In this document: positions 21,881 to 32,604 of the stretch, one piece after another | Layout of the letters: each line of letters starts with the position of its first letter | Position numbering within the stretch: the first letter of the stretch is position 1 | Assembly (NCBI GenBank): GCA_030998225.1 | Contig: JAPYXD010000714.1 | Location: forward strand, 4,402,001 to 4,466,000 | DNA length: 64,000 nt | Reading direction: 5' to 3' | Source of the DNA: Diplolepis rosae | Lineage: Eukaryota > Arthropoda > Insecta > Hymenoptera > Diplolepididae | Notes under the pieces: model-generated | Database searches by the model: none | Told to the model about the DNA's origin: nothing | The model's input: only the letters and a program-made list of their open reading frames with translations | Program-made: the position numbers and the translations under genes

Positions 21881-23087
21881 TATTCAATCGTGCTGCGTTA
21901 ATATTACAATAAGGTATCCAAGAGTTTTGAGTTCACCTGGATCTTATTTCACCGCTTGTCAGACCAAGAGTTACGTTGTACGATTAAATAACGTTTGTGA
22001 AGAATCTTCAATCTTTTATTTTCAAATGACTTTTTTTTCACTGATCGTCATAAATCACTGCAGTCTCAGAACCAAAGCACTTTGCGTAAAATATTTTATA
22101 ACTTTGTCCAATTCTGTAGGTGTAATTGCATGAATCATTTGTGGTTAATGAATATCCGCCACGTGGCAAGTTAGCTTCAGAGGGCATTAGATTTCGCAGT
22201 AAAGTGTAATTATTTTAGTAAGAAGTGAAAATACGGTTTTTCTTCTTACAGGACACCCATTTTTTGGTGCAAGGAAATGACCTATTTAATTAATTTATTT
22301 CGGGCGCTTTCTATTTTCAACTTTCCTACCAAAATTTCGTTGTTCTACTACAAAGGCATTTTTTACTATGCGTATACACTAAATTCAAAACAAATTAAGT
22401 AACTTTTGGCCAACTTACGTTGATTTAAATAAATCCACTAAGGGCCACGTCTAAACCAATAGTCGTATGGAAAAATTAACTGCTGGATATCTGGCAACAT
22501 ACCTAGCAATGAATTGGGGCATACAAATTTAGTTGTAAAAGTTTTTTTCTGGATTTGTTTATTACTTTTTTTTATACAAAATTAAAAATGTAACACCTAT
22601 GCAGTCAGCAATTTTTCATGCAGAATCGATTGGAGTTGTGAGTTTTTGTGCAAGATTAATATTTATCCATTTATTCATAAAAAATTGTTTCGGAAAAACT
22701 TCAGTTAACTAAGTTCAAGTAATTTAAAAATGATTCTTTCTACTCTTTTTGAAACAATCAATTGGACACGATTAGATTCGATTGACTCGATTAAGAACGA
22801 TTGAAATACAAGATTGCATTCATTCAATTCAATTGTTTCCAACCGTGTTTCTTGATCCTTTTCAATTGGATCCAATTATATACAATCAATTAGTTCTAAA
22901 AGAAATGTCTAGAAGCCAATAAACTTTCTAGGTAGAAAAAATTGTAAGTCAAAGGACTTTTGCACGAAAAATTACTATTGTCAGAAGTCACCTTCTCTTG
23001 AAGTGTGATACATTATTTTACATAGAGGATCCTAGGTAAAAAAGTATTTCAAGAAATAGCTGTTATAATCATTTTTGTTTTTTGCAG
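21881..23087. other. Intronic sequence, no gene seen
   Basis: Contains an oligomeric ATTGGA/TCAATTG-rich patch near 22750-22900 and the end of the exportin-2 intron with its TTTTTTGCAG acceptor. Confidence 0.45.
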
Positions 23088-23233
23088 CTATTGGAGACGT
23101 ACGTTTACATTTGGCACAGTGTCTGGGAAAACTTCCTCTGGATCAATTATCCCAAGTATTAAGTCAAATACCTCAAGCAAGTGCAAATCACCTGAAAAAA
23201 TATCTTCACTCAACCGGTATAACTGTAATATAG
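23088..23233 (+). CDS. CSE1L: Exportin-2 (CSE1L/CAS), terminal exon
   Basis: After the TTTTTTGCAG acceptor the exon encodes IGDVRLHLAQCLGKL, QIPQASANHLKKYL and ends ITVI with TAG at 23231-23233. This corresponds to the extreme C-terminus of exportin-2, where a HLAQ-L-KL motif is conserved, and it follows the 2027-2337 exon in phase. The three exons give 207 C-terminal residues. The coding part is intact. Confidence 0.93.
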
Positions 23234-23317
23234 GATAAACGTATTGCTTTTAGGAAGCAAAGTATGATGCCTGTAATGTGCTTACCGTGATTAAATTTCA
23301 TTATTGTAATTTTTATT

Positions 23318-23323
23318 AATAAA
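23318..23323 (+). terminator. Polyadenylation signal of exportin-2
   Basis: AATAAA 85 bp after the stop codon, followed by a T-rich region. Confidence 0.6.
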
Positions 23324-23430
23324 TTTTGAAAGAAGCTGTTTTTTATCCCTTTTGAAATATTAACTCGCTAAATTTGTCATTGTTGAAGTCATTTTACAGC
23401 TTGTTTATGTTCACAATTAAATTTTCACTG

Positions 23431-23755
23431 TTAGTGTAACGAAGTTGCATTAGTATCCCGTAGGAGCACAGCCCTACGGGCTAGAATTGGGGGGGAGGGA
23501 CGCGTCCCGGCATGCCTCGCGGTCACGCGCCATTGCTGGTTCTTGTCTTCTTTCTTCTCGCCAGTGATCCCAGATCGTGGGAGCTGGCGGCCCCCACCAC
23601 GCTCCCATGTGGGAGCATACACAATCAAGCGCGCCGTGTCGGTGTGTCCCCCACTTCCCTGCTTCGATTTCACGCTTTCGTCTGTTGAGCCAAGATCGAA
23701 AATTATGTTTCTGTCGACTTCGTGTCAAAGTGGCGCGAAGCAGACGACAAATTTA
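23431..23755. other. GC-rich island, possible old LTR
   Basis: Markedly GC-richer than its surroundings, with CCCGTAGGAGCACAGCCCTACGGG near its start and TGGCGCGAAGCAGACGAC near its end. The latter could be a primer-binding site. Open frames exist on both strands but show no motif, and TG...CA borders cannot be fixed without a second copy. Confidence 0.35.
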
Positions 23756-24414
23756 AAATCACCAAATTTATCATTTAGGATATTACCTTTCGTTCTTTGA
23801 TATTTCCAAAAACATTCACTTAAAATGAATATCTAAATATTTTATTTTAAATTTTAGGATGATTTAAAGACTCAAAAGATGATTTTCTATTAAAATTTAA
23901 ACTCAATAAATTTTCAGTTTCAAAACAAAATATCAATTTCAATATTTTTTAGCTGTGCAAATCAAATAGTTCAATTAGAAAATTATGTAGAGAATATTAT
24001 ATATTAAGGAATGGTAAAATATGATATTGTAGTTTAAAAAATAAAATATTAAAATACTTAAGTAATACATAAATTATATCTAGTTATACACTCGAAATTA
24101 TACGATAGAGTTTCTTCTTTGGTATGAGGCAACATTGAAAATAATTTCATTCAAATAAAATACTCAGAAAACTTTTTAAAATACGTAATATTATTCACAT
24201 ATGAATTTTATTATAAAACTGTGAATAAAAGGTTTCAGTATTCAAAAAACCAAAATCAGATCTAAATTTGCATACGAAATTACACTTTACGATTTCTCTT
24301 ATATAAAATACAAATATTTATTTCAAATAAAATAGTTTTTAAAAAATGTTGTAGTACGTGAATCAACTATATCAATTAAAAAATTAAATGGAAAATTGAT
24401 TTCAAATTAATTAG
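23756..24414. other. AT-rich intergenic sequence, no gene seen
   Basis: Very AT-rich and without an assignable feature. Confidence 0.45.
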
Positions 24415-24520
24415 GAGCAGTCGACCGGCAATCGAAAGACCTGGGCTCAAATTCCAGCGCAGTCGAAAGCGTCTTTTTTTCCATAGAAAGATTTACAAAT
24501 TCTTTAATATTTAAATGGAA
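24415..24520 (+). mobile_element. tRNA-derived SINE, 5'-truncated copy
   Basis: Begins in the anticodon arm (TCGACCGGCAATCGAAAG), has a B-box-like CTGGGCTCAAATTCC, and continues through CGCAGTCGAAAGCGTC and a T-run to the AAATTCTTTAAT tail seen in the 1041-1160 hairpin. Confidence 0.65.
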
Positions 24521-24899
24521 AATATTTTTTTTTTTTAAATGAGAAATTAAGGTTAAAAATCTACATACCCAATTACATGGTGATAGTAGATGAAAATTCT
24601 ATACGATGTTGTTGTTAATAATTGGCTTTAGGGTCCAGAAATGATAACTCAGGAAGTCACATACTTTCAAACATTCCAAATCTAATCGGAGTCCTCATCA
24701 GTGATCTTTATTTCTAATATTTTAAAACACTGGATAAAATATTGCACATCCCTTTTTTGGAATAAACTTAAAAATGTAAAATATCGTGAGAAAATTTACA
24801 TAAAATTGTACAGAAAACATTGGCAAATTATCTAAAAACTTCCTTAGGAATAAAAATAAATTTCTAGCACATAACTCTGATGTAAATCAACTAAAAAGT
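24521..24899. other. AT-rich intergenic sequence, no gene seen
   Basis: No motif or repeat recognised. Confidence 0.4.
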
Positions 24900-25230
24900 A
24901 GTATATATTCGCGGTGCTGACCAGTTGTCCACCGGTCCAGTGCTCTCCATCGCCGCTTGATTTTTCCTCGGCTCTGAGTTGGTTTCCAGTATCGTGTCTG
25001 CCCCCCTTGGATCTTGTTGAATTACGGTCGCCCGCGGTGATACAGTAAGTGTAAGAATAAAGAGTTTGTTTACGTAGTACTCGCGTTTTATTGAGTACTC
25101 CTTTTCTTGGTGTCCTCTCCTTCCCTTCCCTTAGTGAGCGGCCTCGGTCGCATCAGTTATATTTTTTAAAAATTATTCACGCGTCACTTACGTGAAACTA
25201 AGATTAGGAAAGGTAAAAAAGAGTAAAAAA

Positions 25231-25890
25231 ATGGACAATAATAACGAAAGAATAAGCGAAAATTAAAATAAAGGAAATGAAAATTTAGAAAGCAAAAATG
25301 AAGAAACAGGAATAAACAATTGAAAAGAAATAGAATCACTAGAAGTTAAAAATGAGGGAATAGAATTAATAAACGATAGGAAGGTAGGGGAAAAAATAGA
25401 GGATAAAGAAAGACAGCATGCCACCAATGCAGGTACGATACCAAAAACTACAATACGTAGCATAGACATAATTTTAAAGCCGCGAGACAGAGACAGAAAA
25501 AGGAAAAACACACCACATATACACAACGAGATGACGGACATATTAAATAGTACCCATAGAGGCATGCTTCTTCCAAACACAGAGAATACGTTAGGATATT
25601 GGCGTATCGTGGAAGAAGAAAAAAGTCAAGATTTAAATAGAACAGATTTTCAGGAAATAGATTCAAGTTACTTGGAAAAATAATACGAAATAAGGAAAAT
25701 AGAAAAGGAAAGGTTAGAAATCGAATGAATAATTAAGGAAAAATTAGAGCAAAACAGATATAGAGGAACCAAAAGAGAATAAAAAGATAGAACATTTGAA
25801 GTAGACTCATTTATAGAAACAAAAAATGAATTTTGGAAAGATGCGGGAATATTAATTGAAAACGAGGAACGAAAAGAGACTGGAAGAAGC
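25231..25890 (+). pseudogene. gag, 5' part, of an LTR retrotransposon
   Basis: From ATG 25231 a single frame with several stop codons encodes an Asn/Glu/Lys-rich protein. It contains ERQHATNAGTIPKTTIRS, HNEMTDILNSTHRGMLLPN and EFWKDAGILIENEERK segments. Composition and position between an LTR-like region and a downstream zinc knuckle identify it as gag-like. No direct family match is claimed. Confidence 0.5.
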
Positions 25891-27062
25891 AGAGGTTGGT
25901 CCTGCTGAGGAAGGGCAACAAACCTCTAGGGGATGCCTCGTCATATAGACCAATATGTCTATTGGATACGATGGGGAAGCTTCTGGAGGAGTTAATTCTA
26001 CAACGGCTTCAGACTCTCTTGGTCGGGGAGAACGGTCTCTCAGAAAACTAGTTCGGATTCAGGAAAGGCAGGTCCACTGTGGACGTTATCCAAGTTGTGG
26101 TTAACATCGCCACAAATGCAAGAAAAGGAAGTGGTAAGCGTAAGGGATTCTGCGCGTTGATTAGCATTGACATACGCAATGCGTATGCCCAACATTGGTG
26201 AACCCAGGGAAGCAAAAGGAGACTGATGGCGAGCGTGGTGCATTCAAAGGTGCTTTATGCAGCCGCGGTCTGGGCTAATGCCCTGCAAAACCATGCTATC
26301 TAGAGGAAGCTGTTCTCAGCGCAGAGATCTGTCGCGCTGAGAATAGTTTCGGCGTATAGAACTGTCTCGACGAGTGCTGTGTTGGTCCTGGCGAGCGTTG
26401 TGCCACTAGATTTATTGGCGGAGGAAAGGCAGGAGACCTTTCAGCTCCGCAAGGAGCTTACCTGTACCGACATGCAGGAAATCGCTCGCGCAAAGGAGGC
26501 CATCCACAAGGATGGAAGGCACAGACTCATTGAAAAATGGCGAATGAGATGGCATGGTGAGCAGACCGGAAGATGGACCTACCACCTGATCCCGAGGCTC
26601 GCTACCTGGATGAACAGAGAGTACGGGAAAGTCGGCTTTTATTTGGCGTAAGCGCTCTCCGGCCATGGCTGTTTTAACGCGTACCTGATGCGCTTTAAGA
26701 AGAGAGACGAAGAGATATGTTGCTACTACGATTTCCCTGTGGATAATGCAGAGCACGCACTCTTCTTCTGCGCAAAGTGGGGCGTGGGTACCGAGCTCAC
26801 TCCTGACAGGATGGTCTCTTTGATGCGCCAGTCTGAGCGGATCTGGACGTTCATCGAGTCATACGTCACACTTGTGTCCGCATCGTTCGGGGGATCCTTT
26901 TATTCCTCCCTTGGCTGGTGCGGCTAGTCGTTTTGCCTAATGGGCGTGTGGCCGTGGATGGGCGTTCAGGGCGAACGGATGACGGAAGAGTCGTACGCGA
27001 CTTTAAGCTGGAAACAACCGCCCGCGAAGTTTAAAGCCGAAAGGGGGTTCCGCACAATTTTA
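25891..27062 (+). mobile_element. R1-like non-LTR retrotransposon, internally deleted, inserted in gag
   Basis: The RT part encodes KPLGDASSYRPICLLDTMGK, a FGFRKGRSTVDV motif and the start of motif A (ISIDIRNA). It then jumps to the C-terminal region: YAAAVWANAL, LRIVSAYRTVSTSAVLVLAS, RWHGEQTGRWTYHLIP, GHGCFNAYLMRF and CYYDFPVDNAEHALFFC, the HCC-type zinc motif typical of R1-clade ORF2. A 3' tail (GAGTCGTACGCGACTTTAAGCTGGAA) is shared with the copy at 38200-39500. Stops and a large deletion make it dead. Confidence 0.85.
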
Positions 27063-27950
27063 TAACGGAAATGAAGCAATTATTCGAAAAATTATAGGTA
27101 CTTTAAAACTTAGTATGTCAATTAAGAATAGTTTATAAAAATTTAAGACTCGAACATAAAATTCATATTTCAAGAAACTCATTAACATTTTTTATATTAT
27201 TAGAAATATTAGGACTGTAATTCCAAACTTCACAAAATAGACCATAATTCCAACCAAGATACCCTAATGTAAATACAAGATATTATTATAGTAATCAAAG
27301 ATTTAATAATATTTACCCCTGTTCCCGAAGTAATACGGAATTCCTTAATAACCGGAAATTCAATGATGATCAAAATTGTAGGAATTGGAACCGATTTGTT
27401 TTGGAAAGCGAGACATCAAAGGTTAAGAAATAATAAAATACGAGAGATAAGAAGCGACTCGAAATTACCAGAGTTCACATATAACCTAGGAGAAAATAGC
27501 CAGATAGGCAAACTGAAAGATAATAAACAAAATAAAGAAAATAGTTAAGAAGCAAATGAGAGTAATAGAAACTTAAATCAAGAAGAAACAAGGAATAATA
27601 AAAAGACAGAACGGAACCCGAATGCTCCAGGTTTAATTGGTTGGAGAAGACAAAATGAAGTAAGTAAAGATTTTACATTGCATCAACCTATGGAATGTTA
27701 TAATTGCAAAGGTAAAGGACACATGCGACGTGATTGTTCGTATAACCAGGGATACGCAATCAGACTATTAGCGGCGAATAATAGCCAACGTAAATATCGA
27801 ATCACATCGCCCGAATACATCGAGAGATACAGTGACACCCCGGACGAAACAAAATTCCACATGCTTATAAAATTGAAAAATACAAAATGCTAGTTAGACA
27901 TAGGAATCAAAGTCTGCTTAAAAATAAAGAACAGAGACTGTAAGCTTCTA
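27063..27950 (+). pseudogene. gag 3' part with CCHC zinc knuckle and start of protease
   Basis: Encodes CYNCKGKGHMRRDC (27690), the nucleocapsid-type C-x2-C-x4-H-x4-C knuckle. This is followed by a KFHMLIKLKNTKC-stop-LDIGI segment resembling the start of a retroviral aspartic protease with a destroyed active site (LDIG instead of LDTG). It continues the gag frame interrupted at 25890. Confidence 0.65.
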
Positions 27951-28729
27951 GTTCTAGCTCCTTAGAAGAAAACAGTGCAGTACAAACATGTGTCAGCGCA
28001 AAGTCCAAGCGTGGTGGCAAACACATAGGAAAAGCAATGGTGAAAGAACCTGAAAATAAAGTAAAAAATAAATGGATACTAAATAGAAGAGAAGAAGCAA
28101 AAAAAGAAATGGAATTGAAAGACGAATTCAGAAGAATAAACAGTGATGAACAACTAAAAAAGGAACGGATCAAAAAAGAGAGGAGTGGAGAGGAGGAAAG
28201 GAAATCCTAGAAATAGCGAAGGAAACAAGAAAAAGAGAGGAATTAAAGGAAAGGAAACGATTAGAAGAGGAAAGTAAGGAATGAAGAGAGGAAATAAGGG
28301 AAATGAAGGAGATACTTCGAGAAATAAAGGAGGATGATAGAAGATCATAGCACAGGCAGCGGTACAAAGACAGAAGACGATAACAACACAGCCACTGGCA
28401 TATCAACAAAGATAATTATTTTTAGAAAATAGAAAGTATTAATTTTGTTGTTGTTTTGTTCTTTTTAGCATAAATTAGTGAGAATTCAGCATAAGAATAA
28501 GACAGATGGGTATTTTTTCTAGAAATAGGTAGGTTTGACTGTTTTAGGGACAGCAATCAAGAGCATCAGGAGGTGGGAATGGAGATTTTGCAGAGGAAGA
28601 GCACCAACAAAGCTATACATTCGTTAAAGTTTTTTTGTATTGGCATCGGGTCAGTTCCTTTTCATTAGAAATCAATATTTAATGAAATATATCATATAAA
28701 TAAAGAAGCAGGAAACATATCATATTGAT
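27951..28729. other. Glu/Lys-coding purine-rich stretch and intergenic sequence
   Basis: 28140-28350 is strongly purine-rich (GAGAGGAGTGGAGAGGAGG). It gives long Ser/Phe/Leu-rich frames on the minus strand that I consider artefacts of composition. It may be further decayed gag-like sequence. Confidence 0.4.
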
Positions 28730-28746
28730 GGGGGGGGGGGGGGGGG
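28730..28746. repeat. Homopolymer G17
   Basis: Uninterrupted run of 17 G in an otherwise AT-rich context. Confidence 0.95.
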
Positions 28747-29385
28747 TAATGTTTCGGCCACAAATGAGGACCCTCTTCAGTGCCAGCCAATTTCAATGAC
28801 TTAATGACTAAGCTGTAATCGTCCAAGAAAATTTTTTGTATGCATTAAAATTAGATTTAGTTGTTTTTTTTCTTGAAATTATTATTTAATGAAAACATGC
28901 GCAATTTCTGTCACTACACCTTTGAGTAGCATGCACATCACAAACACAAAACACGAACGCGGGAGGACGGAGTTTTGTAGAAAATAAACAGGAATAGAAA
29001 GTTGATCTTAAATCTATTTTCGATTTGCTAAAGTATAGAGGCAGCAGATAGATAGAGCCGCACATTCTGTTCGGTTTCAAGAAGAAAACTGATTTAAAAA
29101 GAGAGCAGTAATATTCAAAAACTAGCGTAAAGAAGTAATATATGTAGTGACCATTTGTTGTGATGGGTCAAGTTCCAAAACCCATAAACATTCCCCCATA
29201 CACATTCTATGGCCTGGTTACTCAGGGCCCAAATGCACTCGACTGTTTGAAGAAAGGATAGTGAAAAAAAAATGTGTAAGACCATATGTTCAAAAATCCA
29301 GCAGAAGGAGCAATCTAAATTTAAGGGAATTGTAAAATTTTAGAAGGAGCTGCAACGCAAAGAAGAAGGCTATGTCTTGTTCAGT
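28747..29385. other. Intergenic sequence, no gene seen
   Basis: Two short frames (28886 minus, 29147 plus) have no recognisable motif. Confidence 0.4.
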
Positions 29386-30120
29386 TCGCGTGTATAAAAA
29401 ATATTTCTGAGATTATATTAAGACACGTGTTAAAATTGTAAGTTGAGCGCTTTGTGGCTTTTTTTGCGATATAAAATTCTTGGCGGCTCAATGTAGTAGA
29501 ATATAATATTTGAGGAAGCAAGAAACTAAAAAATAAAAATTCGTATATATATTGAAAATTTAACTGGCGTGTATAAAAATTATATGTAGCGCTGAATATG
29601 TGTAACCCGCGCGTATAAAGTTTTATGTAGCGCTAAATACGTGTAAAATGTATTCATTATTTCATAACAATGCCGGGCGTGAAATTTAAATATCTCCAAG
29701 ATTATATTAAGCAACGTGTTCAGGAATAAGATTTGCGAGCTTTGCGGCTTATTTTTGCGATATAATACTCCTAGAGGATCGATGCAGCAGAATATAAAAT
29801 TTGATTGTGCGATAAACTAAAAACAATACGTATGTATATTGAAACTCGCGTGTATAAAGTATTGTGTAGTGCGGGATACTTGTAGAATGTATTATTTATT
29901 TCATAACAATGCCGGCCGTGAAATTCAATATCTTTTTTGCGATATATATTCCTATCAGATCAATGCGACAGAAATTGATGTTTAAGGGGGCGAATAACTA
30001 AAAAATACGTATGTATATTAAAAGTTAAACTCGCGTGTATAAAATGTTATGTAGCACAACACACAACACTTTATACACGCAAGTTGAACTTCCACTATAC
30101 ATACGAATTCTATTTATGAG

Positions 30121-30936
30121 GTGTACGAATAAGTTTTGAGGGATTGACAAAAGATGGCGTAACTAGTGTTAAATCGCATCGGTCTGTCTTGTATCTATAT
30201 TCATGTTAAAGCTTCACCATTTTCCTCTAATAATCAGTATGTGTCATTTCGCTGAAGTGTAAACAATACGCCTTCTTTGTGCTCTAACCATGTTAACTTT
30301 TGTGCCAATAAAACAACATTTGTGGGAAACGCTGCTTTTTTTCTTTAACTTGGAGAAAAGTGCAGCTGAAAGAAATCGATTGCTATGTGAAGCATATGGG
30401 GAACATGCTCCATCAATAAAAACATGTAAGTATTGGTTCCGGCGTTTCAAGAGTGGTAGGAAGCTAATGCTGTGCATCTAGTGAGATCAGCTTGGAGTGT
30501 TCTACTATGAGCTACTCCAGCCTAATGAAACAAATATGCCAAAAGACATGACAAAGTGATCTTTCAGCACGACAACGCTCGACCACACGTTGTTAAAGTC
30601 GTCAAGGAAACTTTGGAAACACATAACTGGTATGTCCTACCTCATCCGCCGTATTCGCCAGACATTATTCCTTCGGACTACCACTTGTTCCGGTCGATGG
30701 CGCATGGCCTGGTAGAGCAGCATTCCAATTCTTATGAAGAAGCCAAAAATTGGGTCGATTCTTGGATTGCCTCTAAAGATGAGGAAGTTTTTAAACGCGG
30801 TATCCGTATGCTGCCTGAAATATGGTCAAAGGTAGTAGAAAGAGATGGTCAATACTTTGAATAACATACATTGTACCAATTTCTCTGAATAAAGCTTTAA
30901 AATCACCAAAAAAACCCTCAAAACTTATTTGTACAC
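30121..30936 (+). mobile_element. mariner element, internally deleted, with both ends
   Basis: Terminal inverted repeats GTGTACGAATAAGTTTTGAGGG and its inverse (one mismatch over 22 bp). The element is about 816 bp and lies within the fold-back array. Confidence 0.85.
30290..30864 (+). pseudogene. mariner transposase, deleted in the middle
   Basis: The N-terminal HTH is present (LEKSAAERNRLLCEAYGEHAPS..TCKYWFRRFKSG). A stop follows, and the sequence jumps to LGVFYYELLQPNET, then HDNARPHVV...IIPSDYHLFR and the C-terminus WSKVVERDGQYFE. Two of the three catalytic Asp are visible with 34 residues between them (DD34D type), but the first is lost in the deletion. The copy cannot be autonomous. 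Confidence 0.85.
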
Positions 30937-31156
30937 ATAATATATTATTACCCTTTCCAATATTATACACTTGCTGCCTTTATCCGCTATGACTAGGATA
31001 TCGCAAAAAGAAGCCGCAAAGCGCTCAAAATATACTGTTAACCTCTTGCTTCTCAGGGATAATTGAATTTCGCGCCCGGAATTAGTATAAAATGGTGAAT
31101 AAATTTTACACATATTCAGCGTTACATAAAAATTTTATACACGCGAGTTGCGCACA

Positions 31157-31468
31157 TTCATCAGTACATAAAAGGGCATTGAGCTAAAAATCATTTTAAA
31201 ATAGGACACTAGAGCGTTTCCGAACGTAACACAGTAGTTCAAATTTTTGGAGGCCCTGAAGGGATTGCCAGGCTTTTCTAATGCGTAGAGACATTGCTAA
31301 TCACGGTTGATGTTCTTAGCGATAATTATTCTGCAAATAGGTGAAAATTGAGGATTTAAGTCCATTTTGAAAGATTAAACTTCTCTTCGTACAAAATTCA
31401 AAGGAAAATTCTTTTTAATTCGTGTTACTGACCTTTGGAAAAACACAAATGTGACCTCAAATTGCGAA
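31157..31468. other. Sequence upstream of the coiled-coil frame, no gene seen
   Basis: About 310 bp without motif. It may be the leader of the element containing the frames downstream. Confidence 0.35.
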
Positions 31469-32437
31469 ATGTTAAATGGTCTGGAAATAACTATGTCTGA
31501 GGTCATCCTTTTTGAAAATCTCAAACTAACGACCGAAAGATTAAACGACTTAGAAGAGTTAGACGAAGATGGATGGTTACCTATAGCTCATTTATGTAAT
31601 AGAATTGAAAATTTGGAACGAAATTTTAAGGATTTGGAGAAAGAAAATAAAAGCCTGATTAAAACAAATAAAAATTTAACAAGAGTAATAGACGAATTAG
31701 CAGAAAAATATTTAAAAATTTCTGAAAATCAAAAAGAAATATTAAAATTGTTGGAAATTTTTAAATCTTGATCTAGTAAATACCCATAACCCACTATCTT
31801 ATTTTTATCTATTTCAGTGAATACTCAAAACGTACTCCCAAAGAGCAATCGTAGGCACAACCCTAATAAACACACCCGAGCAAGGCTCACGAAAAGGAGG
31901 GAATATTTGCAGCAGGAATTTGACCGTGAGGAGTTGAACCTGATCGCAACGTGTAGGGACTTAACTAAATGTCCTTCGTTGCGTACGCTTAAAATTAAAC
32001 CACTCGAGAAACCAAAGCCGAAGCCCAGAATAGTGAGAAAAATTATTCTAACTGAAAAATACCAGCTTCGAGACCTGGGGGACAAAACTCAGCTCATGCC
32101 CATTATAGAGATCCAACCAGAACCGCCTTTGATTTTCCTTATAACTCCGCCACGTCCAGGAATAGGACAAGAAGCAGCACCGGTTACAACTTACCTCTGA
32201 CCTGAAGTAAGGATTGTGCTGGCTGAAGAAAAAAACTTGTTGCGACCTTTACTAAAATGCAACAATTGTTTAATTAAACCAAAATGAGAGGCCTGTATTC
32301 GTTGCTTTCAGAAAAATTATTATTATACACCGCCACCAGTTGCAAATCGACAACGAAATGAAATTTATAAATTGAAATTTAGTGAATTAGAAGACAAATT
32401 AAAAGATTTATTTGGAGTATCTGATATATCAGATTAA
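31469..32437 (+). pseudogene. Unidentified frame: coiled-coil, basic/proline region and zinc-ribbon-like motif
   Basis: One reading frame can be followed for 323 codons (start at 31469 or 31493) with four nonsense codons (31769, 31787, 32198, 32285). The first ~100 codons encode an acidic heptad-rich segment (RIENLERNFKDLEKENKSL) predicted to form a coiled coil. A basic segment (NRRHNPNKHTRARLTKRR) and a Lys/Pro stretch (KPLEKPKPKPRIVRKI) follow. Next comes a C-x2-C ... C-x2-C group (CNNC / ACIRC) that could bind zinc, and an acidic tail ending SDISD. The 42 bp at 31776-31817 have GT..AG borders and would keep the frame if spliced. I do not recognise the family. It sits just upstream of a gypsy-like gag and may belong to that element. 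Confidence 0.45.
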
Positions 32438-32604
32438 TATCTTTATTCTAAAACTTAAATAAATATATTTCTTGACTTTTAAAATTTTGAGTTTATTTAA
32501 TCTAGTATCTAGAATACCTAATATAATTTACTTGCGTGAATTCTTTAAGATATTCAACCGATTTCAATCTTCTTTCGAGTTTTATTTTATTTTAAGCAAG
32601 GTAT

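Larger units (their letters stand above)
2338..23087 (+). other. CSE1L: Last intron of exportin-2 (20.75 kb, transposon-filled)
   Basis: The intron begins GTGAGT and ends TTTTTTGCAG. The phase is compatible (1 base + 2 bases make an Ala codon), and the protein similarity to exportin-2 continues directly across the junction. It houses several dozen identifiable repeat insertions, including a full-length SWIM/DDE transposon. Confidence 0.9.
24900..28440 (+). mobile_element. Decayed LTR retrotransposon (gag region) carrying an R1-like insertion
   Basis: An LTR-like R/U5 region (AATAAAGAGTTTG about 25055, then a pyrimidine-rich CTCCTTCCCTTCCCTTAG) precedes a Lys/Glu-rich gag frame. That frame is interrupted at about 25891 by R1-like LINE sequence, resumes near 27063 and reaches a CCHC zinc knuckle at 27690. 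The pol part was not found, and the 3' LTR cannot be delimited. Confidence 0.55.
29386..31156. repeat. Fold-back array of ~230-280-bp tandem units, split by a mariner
   Basis: The word CGCGTGTATAAA recurs at about 29386, 29569, 29610 (variant), 29849 and 30036. Shared blocks between occurrences are ATTATATTAAG..ACGTGTT, GCTTTGTGGCTT..TTTTGCGATATA, ATAACAATGCCGG-CGTGAAATT and TACGTATGTATATT. From about 30065 and again 30940-31156 the same words run in inverse orientation (TTTATACACGCGAGTT, GCCGCAAAGCGCTC, ATCGCAAAAAGAAGCC). The array is thus an inverted tandem repeat. Confidence 0.7.

Noticed and set aside
25263..25666. Minus-strand hydrophobic frames resembling membrane proteins
   Set aside because: Antisense of Lys/Glu/Asn-rich gag sequence gives Phe/Leu/Ser-rich translation by chance.
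28154..28409. Ser/Phe/Leu-rich minus-strand frames
   Set aside because: Produced by a purine-rich stretch on the plus strand, which lacks stop-generating words on the other strand.
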